A stretch of 64,000 nt of DNA from Paracoccaceae bacterium. Its GTDB lineage: Bacteria; Pseudomonadota; Alphaproteobacteria; Rhodobacterales; Rhodobacteraceae. Numbering within the stretch: the first letter of the stretch is position 1; each line of letters opens with the position of its first letter. The position numbers were made by a program, and so were the translations under genes. Under the pieces are notes generated by a model that saw only the letters and a list, made by a program, of their open reading frames with translations, was not told the DNA's origin and did not search any database. The stretch spans positions 62,001 to 126,000 of the forward strand of contig JAIXZY010000079.1 in NCBI GenBank assembly GCA_027489355.1, written 5' to 3'. This document shows positions 44,644 to 53,388 of this stretch, one piece after another.

Positions 44644-45915
44644 ATGAGCACAGGTTCCGACGTCATCCTCGAACGGATGATGACGCTGCACCCCAAGGTC
44701 ATCGACCTGACACTGGCGCGCGTCGAACGCCTTCTGGCCGCGCTGGGACACCCCGAACGCGCCATACCGCCGGTGATTCACATCGCAGGGACAAACGGCA
44801 AGGGGTCGACCCAGGCGATGATCCGGGCCGGGCTGGAAGCCGGGGGCGACACGGTCCACGCCTACACCTCACCCCACCTCGCGCGGTTCCACGAACGCAT
44901 CCGCCTGGCCGGAGAACTGATCTCCGAACCCGCGCTGACCGCGCTTCTGGATGAATGCGTCCGGGTCAACGGTCCGGACGAGATAACGTTCTTCGAGATC
45001 ACCACCTGCGCAGCCTTCCTGGCCTTTGCGCGGACGAGGGCCGACTGGACCCTGCTGGAGGTCGGCCTTGGCGGTCGGCTCGATGCAACGAATGTTGTGG
45101 AAAAGCCGCGGCTGACAATCATCACGCCGGTCAGCATGGACCACGAATCCTTTCTGGGCGACACCTTGCCCAAGATTGCGGGCGAAAAGGCCGGGATCGT
45201 CAAGCGCAGAGTCCCGGTCATTGTCGGCCCGCAGGCGCCCGAGGGGCTGGCGGTGATCGAAGCCAGGGCTGCGGCACTGGGCGCGCCGCTCTGGGCGTTC
45301 GGCCAGCACTGGAACGTCTGGGAGGAACGCGGGCGGCTGATCTATCAGGATGAGAACGGCCTTCTCGATCTGCCGCTGCCAAACCTGCCCGGCCCGCATC
45401 AGGTGCAGAACGCCGGGGCGGCCATCGCCGCGCTACGGCTGCTGGGGAAGGGCGAGGCCGCCTGCGAAGCTGCTGTGACCCGGGCCTTCTGGCCGGCCCG
45501 GATGCAGCGCCTGCGGCAAGGCCCGCTGGTCGACGTCGCCCCGCACGTGGAGCTTTGGCTTGACGGCGGCCACAACCCTGCTGGCGCAGAAGCCGTGGCT
45601 GCGACGCTCGCACGGATGCCGAAGCGCGAGACGCATCTGATCTGCGGGATGCTGAACACCAAGGACGTGACAGGCTACATGCGTCCCCTCGCGTCGCAGG
45701 TCTCGCGTCTGCATGCCGTCTCGATCCCCGGCGAGAAGAACACGCTTCCTGCAGAGGCGACACGCGATGCCGCACGGGCCGCGGGGATGGAGGCGGTGAC
45801 GGCGGGATCGGTGGCCGAGGCGCTGGCAGAGATCGCAGCACAGTCGCCCGAGGCGCGGGTGCTGATCTGCGGCTCGCTTTACCTGGCAGGCACGGTGCTG
45901 CGCGAGAACGGGTGA
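44644..45915 (+). CDS. folC: Bifunctional dihydrofolate synthase / folylpolyglutamate synthase
   Basis: This 423-residue Mur-ligase-like enzyme adds glutamate to dihydropteroate and folates. The ATP loop HIAGTNGKGSTQAM lies near residues 41-54. Other marks are the omega region VGLGGRLDATNVV, PVSMDHESFLGDT and DGGHNPAGAEAV. It starts 3 bases after accD and shares its operon. Two strong hairpins follow its stop. Confidence 0.95.
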   Translation: MSTGSDVILERMMTLHPKVIDLTLARVERLLAALGHPERAIPPVIHIAGTNGKGSTQAMIRAGLEAGGDTVHAYTSPHLARFHERIRLAGELISEPALTALLDECVRVNGPDEITFFEITTCAAFLAFARTRADWTLLEVGLGGRLDATNVVEKPRLTIITPVSMDHESFLGDTLPKIAGEKAGIVKRRVPVIVGPQAPEGLAVIEARAAALGAPLWAFGQHWNVWEERGRLIYQDENGLLDLPLPNLPGPHQVQNAGAAIAALRLLGKGEAACEAAVTRAFWPARMQRLRQGPLVDVAPHVELWLDGGHNPAGAEAVAATLARMPKRETHLICGMLNTKDVTGYMRPLASQVSRLHAVSIPGEKNTLPAEATRDAARAAGMEAVTAGSVAEALAEIAAQSPEARVLICGSLYLAGTVLRENG

Positions 45916-45917
45916 AC

Positions 45918-45965
45918 AAATTCCTTAAGCAAGGAATTTGACAAAATTCTTCCTTAAGAATTTTG
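45918..45965. terminator. Two AT-rich hairpins, probable bidirectional terminator
   Basis: AAATTCCTT-AAGC-AAGGAATTT (45918-45939) and CAAAATTCTT-CCTT-AAGAATTTTG (45942-45965) are perfect stem-loops in tandem between folC and the convergent TetR gene. The second includes the TetR stop codon. Such AT-rich stems stand out in this GC-rich sequence. Confidence 0.75.
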
Positions 45966-46592
45966 GATCCCAGTCACGCCATACCGCGCCAGGAACATGT
46001 CCACCGCGCCATGCACTGACCGATGGGCCAGTTCCGGCGTGATCGTCTCGGCCATTCCGAAGATCAGCTTCTCGTGGATCGTCGCCTTGCACAGCTGCGC
46101 GAACTGGTCGGCAGCCAGGTCGAGGTCCTCGATCTTCAACGCTCCGCTTTGCACGTAGGCCCCCAGGTGATGCACCAGCCGCTCATGGATCAGGCCGGGC
46201 CCGAAGTCGTAGAACTGGCGGCCCAGACCAGGGAACCGCTCGCCTTCGCCCACCACGATGCGAAACATCCGCTGGCCGAAATCCGACAACTGGAAAGCCA
46301 CGATGTGCTCGGCCGCAATCGTCAGCGCCACACGCACCGGCACGTCCCCTTCCACCATCGCCTCGGCCTCTTCGGTCTGGCGGTGGCACTCACAGCGCGC
46401 GACTTCCAGAAACAGAAGCTGCTTGTCGGGGAAATAGGCGTAGATCGTCGCCTTCGACACCCCCGCTTCCCGCGCGATGTCGTCGACCGAGGCGCGCTCG
46501 AACCCGTCGCGCATGAAGATCGTCCTGGCGCCTTCGAGCACCTGGTCGAACTTGCGGCCGCGCCGGACGCCGTGATCGTTAATTGCGTTCAT
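45954..46592 (-). CDS. TetR/AcrR-family regulator
   Basis: This 212-residue regulator starts MNAINDHGVRRGRKFDQVLEGA. Its HTH is ERASVDDIAREAGVSKATIYAYFPDKQLLF (about residues 31-60), and the C-terminal domain (TetR_C AcrR-like) covers the rest. ATG 46592 is chosen over upstream in-frame codons because the family starts there. It is transcribed in the same direction as the small secreted-protein gene 56 bases upstream and may be cotranscribed with it. Its stop lies in the terminator hairpin. Confidence 0.88.
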   Translation of the reverse strand: MNAINDHGVRRGRKFDQVLEGARTIFMRDGFERASVDDIAREAGVSKATIYAYFPDKQLLFLEVARCECHRQTEEAEAMVEGDVPVRVALTIAAEHIVAFQLSDFGQRMFRIVVGEGERFPGLGRQFYDFGPGLIHERLVHHLGAYVQSGALKIEDLDLAADQFAQLCKATIHEKLIFGMAETITPELAHRSVHGAVDMFLARYGVTGIQNS

Positions 46593-46648
46593 CGGACCCC
46601 CTGGCGGGGACCATAGACCATCGCGATCCGGCGCGGCAAGCGAAGCGG

Positions 46649-46822
46649 TCACTCGTCCAGTTGGCAGGTGGGCTGGCCCGCCGGCGCATTGCAACCCTTG
46701 GTCGAGGTCGCGACCGTGTCCGACGGGAAGGTCAATGTCGGCAGCAGCGTGCCCAGCGAGTCGGCGGCGACCGGGGCGGCAAGGGCCAGACTGGCAGCAA
46801 GGACAATGGCGAAGCGGGGCAT
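46649..46822 (-). CDS. Small secreted protein, function unknown
   Basis: This 57-residue protein has a signal peptide (MPRFAIVLAASLALAAPVAA-DS), and the mature ~36 residues contain two cysteines (GCNAPAGQPTCQLDE) that could form a disulfide. GGAG lies 6 bases before ATG 46822, favouring it over 46834. No family is recognised. Inverted repeats at 46848-46911 lie upstream and suggest regulated expression. Confidence 0.6.
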   Translation of the reverse strand: MPRFAIVLAASLALAAPVAADSLGTLLPTLTFPSDTVATSTKGCNAPAGQPTCQLDE

Positions 46823-46847
46823 GTTGGTCTCCATTCTGAACTCGGCG

Positions 46848-46911
46848 GTTCAGATTGTCATCTAAACTGGCTAGTTCATTTGGGCAAGCGGAATCTGAAC
46901 CTGAAAGTTCA
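46848..46911. promoter_or_regulatory. Overlapping inverted repeats upstream of the small secreted-protein gene
   Basis: GTTCAGATT (46848-46856) and AATCTGAAC (46892-46900) form a perfect 9-bp inverted repeat 35 bases apart. TGAAC-CTGAAA-GTTCA (46896-46911) is a tighter dyad that shares the AATCTGAAC arm. They lie between divergent genes. The neighbouring TetR protein is a possible ligand. Confidence 0.45.
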
Positions 46912-46921
46912 AATTACGGCA

Positions 46922-46962
46922 TTGCAGTCTCTGAGCGGGGCGGTAAATTAGAATCGTTCCAA
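46922..46962 (+). promoter_or_regulatory. mbfA promoter with candidate Irr (iron control element) box
   Basis: -35 TTGCAG (46922-46927) and -10 TAAATT (46944-46949) are 16 bases apart. TTAGAATCGTTCCAA (46948-46962) overlaps the -10 and closely follows the ICE pattern TTAGAA-N3-TTCTAA bound by Irr. Position and match fit iron-dependent repression of mbfA, as known in rhizobia. Confidence 0.6.
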
Positions 46963-46976
46963 ACTAAGGTGCTGTC

Positions 46977-47954
46977 TTGCTGTCTGCCCTGACCTTCCGC
47001 CGCAGGTTCTCCGATCTCTCTGACCAGGAGGTGCTGGCCCTCGCCATCTCGTCGGAAGAGGATGACGCCCGCATCTACCGCAGCTTTGCCGAACGCCTGC
47101 GCAGCGATTTTCCGGCCTCGTCTGCGGTGTTCGACGGCATGGCCGCCGAAGAGGACGGCCACCGCCAGCGCCTGATCGACCTGCACCGCGCGCGCTTCGG
47201 TGAGGTGATCCCGCTGATCCGCCGCGAACATGTCGCGGGCTTCTACGCCCGCCGCCCCGTCTGGCTGTCGCAATCCCTGTCGCTTGATACAATGCGGGGC
47301 GAGGCGGCGGCGATGGAGAAGACGGCGCACGACTTTTACCTTCGCGCAGCGGCCCGCACCCAGGACGCCTCGACCCGGAAGCTGCTGGGCGACCTTGCCG
47401 CGGCCGAAGCCGGGCACGAACGCCACGCCCAGCGGCTGGAGGAGACCCACCTGTCGGACGACGCGCGAAGCGATGAGGACCAGACCGCCAAGCGCCAGTT
47501 CATCCTGACCTGGGTGCAACCCGGGTTGGCCGGGCTGATGGACGGCTCGGTTTCCACCCTCGCCCCGATCTTTGCGACGGCCTTCGCCACGCAGGACACC
47601 TGGACGACCTTCCTCGTCGGGTCCGCCGCTTCGGTCGGTGCCGGCATCTCGATGGGCTTCACCGAGGCGGCGCATGACGATGGTGTGCTCTCGGGCCGCG
47701 GCTCGCCGCTGAAACGCGGTCTGGCTTCGGGGATGATGACCGCCGTTGGCGGACTTGGCCATGCGCTGCCCTACCTGATCCCGGACTTCTGGACCGCCAC
47801 CACCATCGCGATGATCGTCGTCTTCGTCGAGCTTTGGGCCATCGCCTGGATCCAGAACCGCTACATGGAGACGCCCTTCCTCCGCGCGGCCTTGCAGGTC
47901 GTCGTGGGCGGTGCTCTGGTCTTTGCCGCGGGGGCATTGATCGGAGGCGGCTGA
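46977..47954 (+). CDS. mbfA: Membrane-bound ferritin MbfA (ferritin-like domain plus VIT1 domain)
   Basis: This 325-residue iron exporter has residues ~15-165 as a ferritin-like four-helix bundle with di-iron ligands (SSEEDDARIY, AAEEDGHRQRL, AAAMEKTAHDF, AAAEAGHERHAQRL). Residues ~170-325 are a CCC1/VIT1-like membrane part (GLAGLMDGSVSTLAPIF, SVGAGISMGFTEAA and further spans). It begins with TTG at 46977 after AAGG (7-base spacer). It exports iron and protects against iron and peroxide stress. An Irr-type box overlaps its promoter. Confidence 0.92.
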   Translation: MLSALTFRRRFSDLSDQEVLALAISSEEDDARIYRSFAERLRSDFPASSAVFDGMAAEEDGHRQRLIDLHRARFGEVIPLIRREHVAGFYARRPVWLSQSLSLDTMRGEAAAMEKTAHDFYLRAAARTQDASTRKLLGDLAAAEAGHERHAQRLEETHLSDDARSDEDQTAKRQFILTWVQPGLAGLMDGSVSTLAPIFATAFATQDTWTTFLVGSAASVGAGISMGFTEAAHDDGVLSGRGSPLKRGLASGMMTAVGGLGHALPYLIPDFWTATTIAMIVVFVELWAIAWIQNRYMETPFLRAALQVVVGGALVFAAGALIGGG

Positions 47955-48646
47955 TGTATCGCAAGGGTGAGGTGAGCTACCAGCCGCTGCCGCTGCCCGA
48001 CCGGGTCCAGCTGGACGACGATGCCGCGCTGGCGGCCGCCGAACGCTTTCGCGACTACATGCGTAAGCGTCATTCCGTGCGCGACTACTCTCCGCGTCCG
48101 GTCCCCGAAGCGGTGATCACGGCCTGCATCGCGGCGGCGGGGACGGCGCCCTCGGGCGCGAACCACCAGCCCTGGCACTTCGTGGCGATCTCTGACTCGG
48201 CGATGAAGTCCCGCATTCGCGACGGCGCTGAAGAGGAGGAGCGCGCCTTCTACTCCGGCGGCGCGGGGGATGAATGGCTGCAAGCGCTGGAGCCGATCGG
48301 GACCGGCGTGGCGAAACCCCATCTGACCGACGCGCCCTGGCTGATCGTGGTCTTCGCGCAGCGCTACGGGATGACCGACGACGGGACGCGCTACAAGAAC
48401 TACTATGTGCCGGAAAGCGTGGGGATCGCGACGGGCATGCTGATCACGGCGATCCACCATGCGGGCCTTGTCTGCCTGGAGCACACGCCCAACCCGATGA
48501 AGTTCCTCGGCCCGCTCTGCGGCCGACCCGACCATGAAAAGCCGGTGATGATCCTGCCCGTGGGCTATCCCGCCGAGACGGCGACCGTCCCGGCCGTGGC
48601 CAAGCGGAAGAAGCCGCTCGACCAGATCCTCAGCGTGTTCCGCTAG
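47954..48646 (+). CDS. Nitroreductase-family flavoprotein (iodotyrosine-deiodinase/BluB-like branch)
   Basis: This 230-residue FMN enzyme has N-terminal MRKRHSVRDYSPRPVPEAVI, GTAPSGANHQPWHF and YVPESVGIATGMLITAIHHAGLVCLEHTP, the pattern of the IYD-like nitroreductase branch. Its ATG overlaps the mbfA stop (TGATG), so it is coexpressed and may share iron or redox-stress control. Its substrate is unknown. It ends with a TAG that overlaps the convergent PP2C stop (CTAG). Confidence 0.87.
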   Translation: MYRKGEVSYQPLPLPDRVQLDDDAALAAAERFRDYMRKRHSVRDYSPRPVPEAVITACIAAAGTAPSGANHQPWHFVAISDSAMKSRIRDGAEEEERAFYSGGAGDEWLQALEPIGTGVAKPHLTDAPWLIVVFAQRYGMTDDGTRYKNYYVPESVGIATGMLITAIHHAGLVCLEHTPNPMKFLGPLCGRPDHEKPVMILPVGYPAETATVPAVAKRKKPLDQILSVFR

Positions 48647-49668
48647 CCCAACGCGGCAATCCGGCGCGGCACCACGGCCGGCTGGGGCGCGGTCTCTGGC
48701 ACGTCAGCCGCTGGCGGTTCGACAGCCGGTTCCCCGGAGGCCGGCGTGGCAGCTGTCAGCGGCTCTACGCCTGGCAGCGGCACCAGCACCGGCTCGGGGG
48801 CGACAGTGGTCAGCCGGCGCGGCCGGGTCGTCACGGCAAGGGCGTTGCCGGGACGATCCCGTACCGGCCGGGCCGAGGCATCGTTCACCTTGATCACGGT
48901 GAAGCTGATGTTGTCCTGGTCGGGATCGTCCAGCCGGTTCAGCTCGTCCAGAAGTCGTTCCACGATCTCGGTCGACCGGGCCTTGCGGTACCGGGCCAGC
49001 ACCTTCTCGATCTGGGCATTGGTCAGGAATTGCAACCCGTCCGACGAACAGATGACAATGTCCCCCGCCTTCAGCTCGACTGGCCTGCTTGGGCAGTCGA
49101 CCCGGGCGATCTTCGCGCCCATCAGCACCGACACCAGGCAGTTTCGATCGGGATGCGTAGCCGCCGTTTCGGCGTCGATCAGCCCCGCTTGCACCATCAG
49201 GTCGATCTGCGGAGCCATCGAGTGGTCTTCGTTCAGCTGGCTCAGGCGGCCGTTGCGGTACAAGAACAGCGGCGAGTCCCCGACCGAGATCCACCAGAGC
49301 CGGTTCTCGACCAGTGCCGGCACGACAAGGGTGGCCCCCATCCCGTCGGTCTCGGGATGCGTGTTGGCATGATGGCGCAGGGTGTCGTTGGCGTGATCGG
49401 CCACGCTGCGCAGGATTTCCGGAGCACGCGCCTCGAAGGACTCGACGTTGGCGTACTGGAACTTCAGCTCGGAATAGACCTCGGTCAGGACGATCTTCGA
49501 AGCCACATCCCCCGCGGCATGTCCGCCCATGCCGTCTGCCAGCACCACGAAGCCGGCTTCTGCGCCGACCGGGAAGTCCGCGGTGATCGCATCTTCCTGG
49601 TAGTCCCGTGCGCCCTGGCTGATGCCGGAAGCGACGTCGTAGCGCGGCTCACGCGATCGCCATATCAT
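48643..49668 (-). CDS. PP2C-family serine/threonine protein phosphatase
   Basis: This 341-residue protein has an N-terminal PP2C domain with metal-binding motifs ARDYQEDA, VLADGMGGHAAGD, ISVGDSPLFLYR and DDPDQDNIS (about residues 1-250). A Pro/Ala/Val-rich low-complexity tail of ~80 residues follows. ATG 49668 lies inside the end of the FHA gene (20-base overlap). With the FHA protein and kinase upstream it makes a phospho-signalling trio in which it would reverse the kinase. Confidence 0.92.
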   Translation of the reverse strand: MIWRSREPRYDVASGISQGARDYQEDAITADFPVGAEAGFVVLADGMGGHAAGDVASKIVLTEVYSELKFQYANVESFEARAPEILRSVADHANDTLRHHANTHPETDGMGATLVVPALVENRLWWISVGDSPLFLYRNGRLSQLNEDHSMAPQIDLMVQAGLIDAETAATHPDRNCLVSVLMGAKIARVDCPSRPVELKAGDIVICSSDGLQFLTNAQIEKVLARYRKARSTEIVERLLDELNRLDDPDQDNISFTVIKVNDASARPVRDRPGNALAVTTRPRRLTTVAPEPVLVPLPGVEPLTAATPASGEPAVEPPAADVPETAPQPAVVPRRIAALG

Positions 49669-50497
49669 GCCCGTCTCCTTCGTCTTCGTACGAGGACCAG
49701 TTGAACTCGGGCGTACACAGGACTTTAAGGACAAGGGTCGTCTCGCCGATCTGGATCTCGTCTCCATCGGCGGCGGGTTCGGTGGACAGAAGCGGGCGGC
49801 CGTTAAGTCGGACCAGGTTGGACTTGCCGCCGTGCCCGACATGGAACTCGTGCGTGGCGGGGTCATAGGCGATGGCGGCGTGGTTTTGACGAGAGATCGC
49901 CATGTCGCCATAGTCCAGCGAGATCGTCTGATCGCTGCCACGCCCGATCTGCGAGACACCTTGCGACAGGGCAAAGGACGCGCCCTTGCCGGGGCCATCC
50001 TTGACCACCAGCCAACCGGCCGGGAACATGACGTAGCCTTTGCCCGGTGCCGGCGTCGCCTCGGGCAGGGGCAGTCTTTCCGCCGTCTCGAACAGCGGGA
50101 CGATTTCGGTCGGCTGCGCCTCGAATCCCAGGACCCGGGTCTTGGTCCGGGTCGGACGGCGCGGGGCCCTGTCGGGCGCAATCTCGGTGACCGGAGCGGG
50201 TTTCGCGGGTTCGTCCTCAAGGTCCCAGATGCTGCGGCTGGGCGCCGTGATCCCCTCAGGCAGCGGAGCCTTCGCCTTGACCACGCGGTGCGGCCGGGCG
50301 ACCTGAACCGCCGGGGCGGGCTCGGTCTCGGGCTCGGGCGGCGGCGGCGGGGGAGATGCCGCAGCCAACGCCTCGCGCAGGCGCTTCACCTCCAGTTCCG
50401 CCAAGGCAGCCATCACCGGATCGGGACCGGCTTCGCCCGCGCCCGCAGGATGACCGGAGTCCTCACTCTCGCCAAAGATCGTGCGAAGGAACTTCAA
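49649..50497 (-). CDS. FHA-domain phosphopeptide-binding protein
   Basis: In this 282-residue protein the first ~150 residues are low-complexity (a run of prolines near 49-56). A C-terminal FHA domain (about residues 175-265) has IGRGSDQTISLDYGDMAISRQNHAAI and VRLNGRPLLSTEPAADGDEIQIG, with the GRG, S-R-H/N and NG core features. It starts with TTG at 50497 after GGAGAGA. It presumably docks phosphorylated kinase or its targets, between kinase and phosphatase genes. Confidence 0.9.
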   Translation of the reverse strand: MKFLRTIFGESEDSGHPAGAGEAGPDPVMAALAELEVKRLREALAAASPPPPPPEPETEPAPAVQVARPHRVVKAKAPLPEGITAPSRSIWDLEDEPAKPAPVTEIAPDRAPRRPTRTKTRVLGFEAQPTEIVPLFETAERLPLPEATPAPGKGYVMFPAGWLVVKDGPGKGASFALSQGVSQIGRGSDQTISLDYGDMAISRQNHAAIAYDPATHEFHVGHGGKSNLVRLNGRPLLSTEPAADGDEIQIGETTLVLKVLCTPEFNWSSYEDEGDGHDMAIA

Positions 50498-50535
50498 GGT
50501 TTCTCTCCCCGTCCTCGTGGTTCGGCAATGGCAGG

Positions 50536-52077
50536 CTAGTTCGCCGTCGCCAGCCCGAACTCTGCATCCATGGTACTGTCACCGCGACGAATAACAAAAC
50601 TGTAAGTTGTAATTCCGTTCGAAAACTCGCGCTGAAGTATCTCCCGCAGCGCCGTTGGCGTGGCAAGGGTCTCGCCCGTTGCGGCATAGACCAGAAGGAC
50701 GTCCCCCACCCTGAGGTCGCCCTGCAGATCCGCCGGAAGCTCAGAGACCACCGTTTGCAGCCCGGTTTCGGTCTCGATCACGTCGAAGGCATACCCGCCC
50801 GGCAGGCGCAGGACATTGGTGACCGGCAGCACCTCCAGCTTGCGCGCACCGGTTGCCGCCCCGGCCTCGGTCACGGCCGGGACCGCAGGGGGGGCGCCCT
50901 GCTCCCCCGCCAGACTGCGCACATTCGGAAGCGATAGCAGCCCGACCAGCAGCAGAACCGCCGCCGCCGAGGACAAGAGGAAGTCGCGCGGCCCGCGCGG
51001 GGCCTGCACGACGGTCGGTGCAGAAACCGCCACGGCCTCGGGCGCAACGGGGATGCCAGGGGCCTTGGCTTGCGGGGCAGGCGACTGGGCCGAGATGGTC
51101 CGCCCCGGCGCATCCGCGACTTCCCCTTCGCTGACGGGGCGGGCGGCGTCGCCGGTCAGCATCGCGCGCCAGTCCTCGACCGATTGCAGCCGGTCGCGCG
51201 GAAAGATCGCCATGGCCTTGTCGATCGCCTGCAGGAAAGCGCGCGGGTAGGCGCGGAACCGCCCGGCGAGCGGACGCAGCGGATCGCCCTCGCGCCCGGC
51301 AATCGCAGACAGCCGCTCCTGCGCGGTTTTGGGCGTCTCGCCCGAGATCAGGTGGTAGAAGCTGGCCGCCAGCGCATAAAGATCGCTGCATGGCGCCTGC
51401 TTGCTGCCGTGGACGTAGAATTCCTGCGGCGAGTAGCCGTCCTTGACCACCCGCAGACCGGACACCGCCCGGCTTTTGCGGGTGACCTCCTTCCGCGAAG
51501 CGCCGAAGTCGATCAGGATCGGCTGGCCCGAGGCCTTGTCCAGCAGGATATTGTCGGGCGAGATGTCGCGGTGCAGAAGGCCCTGCCCGTGCACATGCGC
51601 CAACGCATCCAGCATGACATGCAGCAAGGCCGTGATCTCTTTCGGGGTGAGCGGCCGCGCGGTGCCCTCGACCGTCTGCAACAGGTCGGGACCGTCGATG
51701 TAGTCCATCGCCATGTAGGCGGTGTCGTTCTCTTCGAAGACGTGGTGGACCTTGATGATGTTCGGGTGATTCAGCTGGGACAGCGTCACCGCTTCCTGGA
51801 TGAAGTGCTTCACCGCAGCGCGGAATTCGTCCTGTTGCGCCCGCGACCGGGCGCCGACGGCGGTGCCGATCCGGCGGCAGAAGGCCGACGGGAAGCATTC
51901 CTTGATGACGACCTGCCGATCGAGCGAATCCCGCGCGATGTAGACGATGCCGAAGCCACCGCTGTTGACGAAGGATTCGATGGTGAACTGACCGAACAGC
52001 AGCTTGGTCCCGGCCGGCAGCTCGTCGGCTGTGGTCCCGAGATCGACAGAGTCAAACTTTCGCGCGGCAGCGGTCAT
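50536..52077 (-). CDS. Membrane serine/threonine protein kinase with C-terminal PDZ-like domain
   Basis: This 513-residue Hanks-type kinase has a glycine loop NSGGFGIVYIARD, Lys59 (VVIKE), catalytic HRDISPDN (169-176) and a DFG motif (190-192). A Pro/Ala-rich linker is followed by one membrane span (about 366-384) and a periplasmic part that ends in a PDZ-like region (DLRVGDVLLVYAATG). It would sense an extracytoplasmic cue and signal through the FHA protein, opposed by the PP2C phosphatase. Start ATG 52077 follows AAGG. Confidence 0.9.
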   Translation of the reverse strand: MTAAARKFDSVDLGTTADELPAGTKLLFGQFTIESFVNSGGFGIVYIARDSLDRQVVIKECFPSAFCRRIGTAVGARSRAQQDEFRAAVKHFIQEAVTLSQLNHPNIIKVHHVFEENDTAYMAMDYIDGPDLLQTVEGTARPLTPKEITALLHVMLDALAHVHGQGLLHRDISPDNILLDKASGQPILIDFGASRKEVTRKSRAVSGLRVVKDGYSPQEFYVHGSKQAPCSDLYALAASFYHLISGETPKTAQERLSAIAGREGDPLRPLAGRFRAYPRAFLQAIDKAMAIFPRDRLQSVEDWRAMLTGDAARPVSEGEVADAPGRTISAQSPAPQAKAPGIPVAPEAVAVSAPTVVQAPRGPRDFLLSSAAAVLLLVGLLSLPNVRSLAGEQGAPPAVPAVTEAGAATGARKLEVLPVTNVLRLPGGYAFDVIETETGLQTVVSELPADLQGDLRVGDVLLVYAATGETLATPTALREILQREFSNGITTYSFVIRRGDSTMDAEFGLATAN

Positions 52078-52452
52078 CTTTAAGCACCTTGTTCCGCATC
52101 CTTCGTGCCCCCATGAAGGACCTGCGGTTCCCTCCCGTCTAGCTGATGAGTTGGGCCAAAACGTGAAGCGATCTCGTTCGTTTTTCGCCACAATCCAGGG
52201 TCGCCCCTCGCCGCAACTGATGCCGGATTGGCAGCCAATCGTCCAAAATACGGTGCTGAGGCCGATCATATTGCGACTTCTGGAAACAAAAGGGGCGCGA
52301 CCGTCCTTGATCCTTCCGCTCCGGCTGCCCTGCTTTTGCCACATCGGATGAAATGAATGTTTCCTGCCTCATGCCTTGTCCCGGCCCCGGCGCGGACCGA
52401 TTCCCGCGCGGGCGACCTTGTCCTTTCGCCCCTCGCGTGACATCCCGGGCAC
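52078..52452. promoter_or_regulatory. Divergent intergenic region with a 15-bp palindrome
   Basis: This 375-base, comparatively AT-rich gap separates the kinase and the AEC transporter genes. It holds GATTGGC-A-GCCAATC (52226-52240), a perfect 7-bp-arm dyad that could be an operator. I see no gene. The open frame upstream of the kinase lacks a ribosome site and protein character. Confidence 0.4.
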
Positions 52453-53388
52453 ATGCTCGCGATCTTCCTGAAGACCCTGCCCTTCTTTGCCCTGATCGGC
52501 GTCGGCTACCTTGCCGGGCGCGCGCGGTTCTTCTCCGAGGAAGCGACGGCCTACCTCACCCGCTTCGTCTTCTACTTCGCGCTTTCTGCCATGCTGTTCG
52601 GATTCGCGGCCAATCTGGACGTGGCGGCGATATTCAACTGGCCCTTCGTCTTCGCCTATCTGCTTGGCACCTCGACTGTCTGGCTGGTCGTTGCCGCTGT
52701 CGCCCTGGCCCGCCGCACCAGCGCAGAGGAAGCGGTGTTCGAGGCGCATACCGGGGTCATCGGCAACGTGGGCTTCCTGGGCATCCCGATGCTCATCCTG
52801 CTGCTGGGGCCGCAGGCGGTGGGGCCGGTGCTGCTGGTCCTGGCCGTCGACCTGATCGTCTTCTCCTCGATCCTGACCATGGCGATCACCGGGCTGCGCG
52901 CGGGACGGGTCAGCCTGCAGACCTTCCGCATCCTGGCGGTCGGGCTGGCGAAGAACCCGATGATCGTGTCGGTCGTGCTTGGCATCGCCTGGGGCGCGAC
53001 GGGGCTGGCACTGCCCGGCCCGGTGGCTGAGTTCATGACCCTGCTCGGGGCGGCCGCGACCCCGTGCGCGCTGTTCGCGATCGGCGCATCGCTGTCGGGC
53101 CGGTCTGCCGAACGGGTCGAGGTCGCGGCCTGGCTGTCCTTTGCCAAGCTGGTCCTGCACCCCCTCGCCGTTGCCGTCGCCTGCTGGGTGTTCGGGGTGA
53201 CGGGCTATCCGGCCGGCGTGATGATCTCCGCGGCGGCCTTGCCGGTGGCGGGCAATGTCTTCATCCTTGCGCAGCACTACCGCGTTGCGCCACAACGGGT
53301 TTCCACCGCGATCCTGCTGTCGACCGCCGCGTCGGTCCTGACCGTGACAGCCGTGATCGCCCTGATCAGCCAGGGAGGCTACACATGA
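52453..53388 (+). CDS. AEC-family (auxin efflux carrier-like) transporter
   Basis: This 311-residue protein has about ten membrane spans. MLAIFLKTLPFFALIGVGYLAGRARFF and the central GNVGFLGIPML and GAAATPCALFAIGASLSG stretches are typical of AEC permeases such as malonate/malate carriers. Its stop overlaps the start of the formylglutathione hydrolase (ATGA). The substrate is not evident. Confidence 0.88.
   Translation: MLAIFLKTLPFFALIGVGYLAGRARFFSEEATAYLTRFVFYFALSAMLFGFAANLDVAAIFNWPFVFAYLLGTSTVWLVVAAVALARRTSAEEAVFEAHTGVIGNVGFLGIPMLILLLGPQAVGPVLLVLAVDLIVFSSILTMAITGLRAGRVSLQTFRILAVGLAKNPMIVSVVLGIAWGATGLALPGPVAEFMTLLGAAATPCALFAIGASLSGRSAERVEVAAWLSFAKLVLHPLAVAVACWVFGVTGYPAGVMISAAALPVAGNVFILAQHYRVAPQRVSTAILLSTAASVLTVTAVIALISQGGYT

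Noticed and set aside
42796..44859. Minus-strand open frame of ~690 codons opposite map and accD
   Set aside because: Antisense shadow of two highly conserved housekeeping genes.
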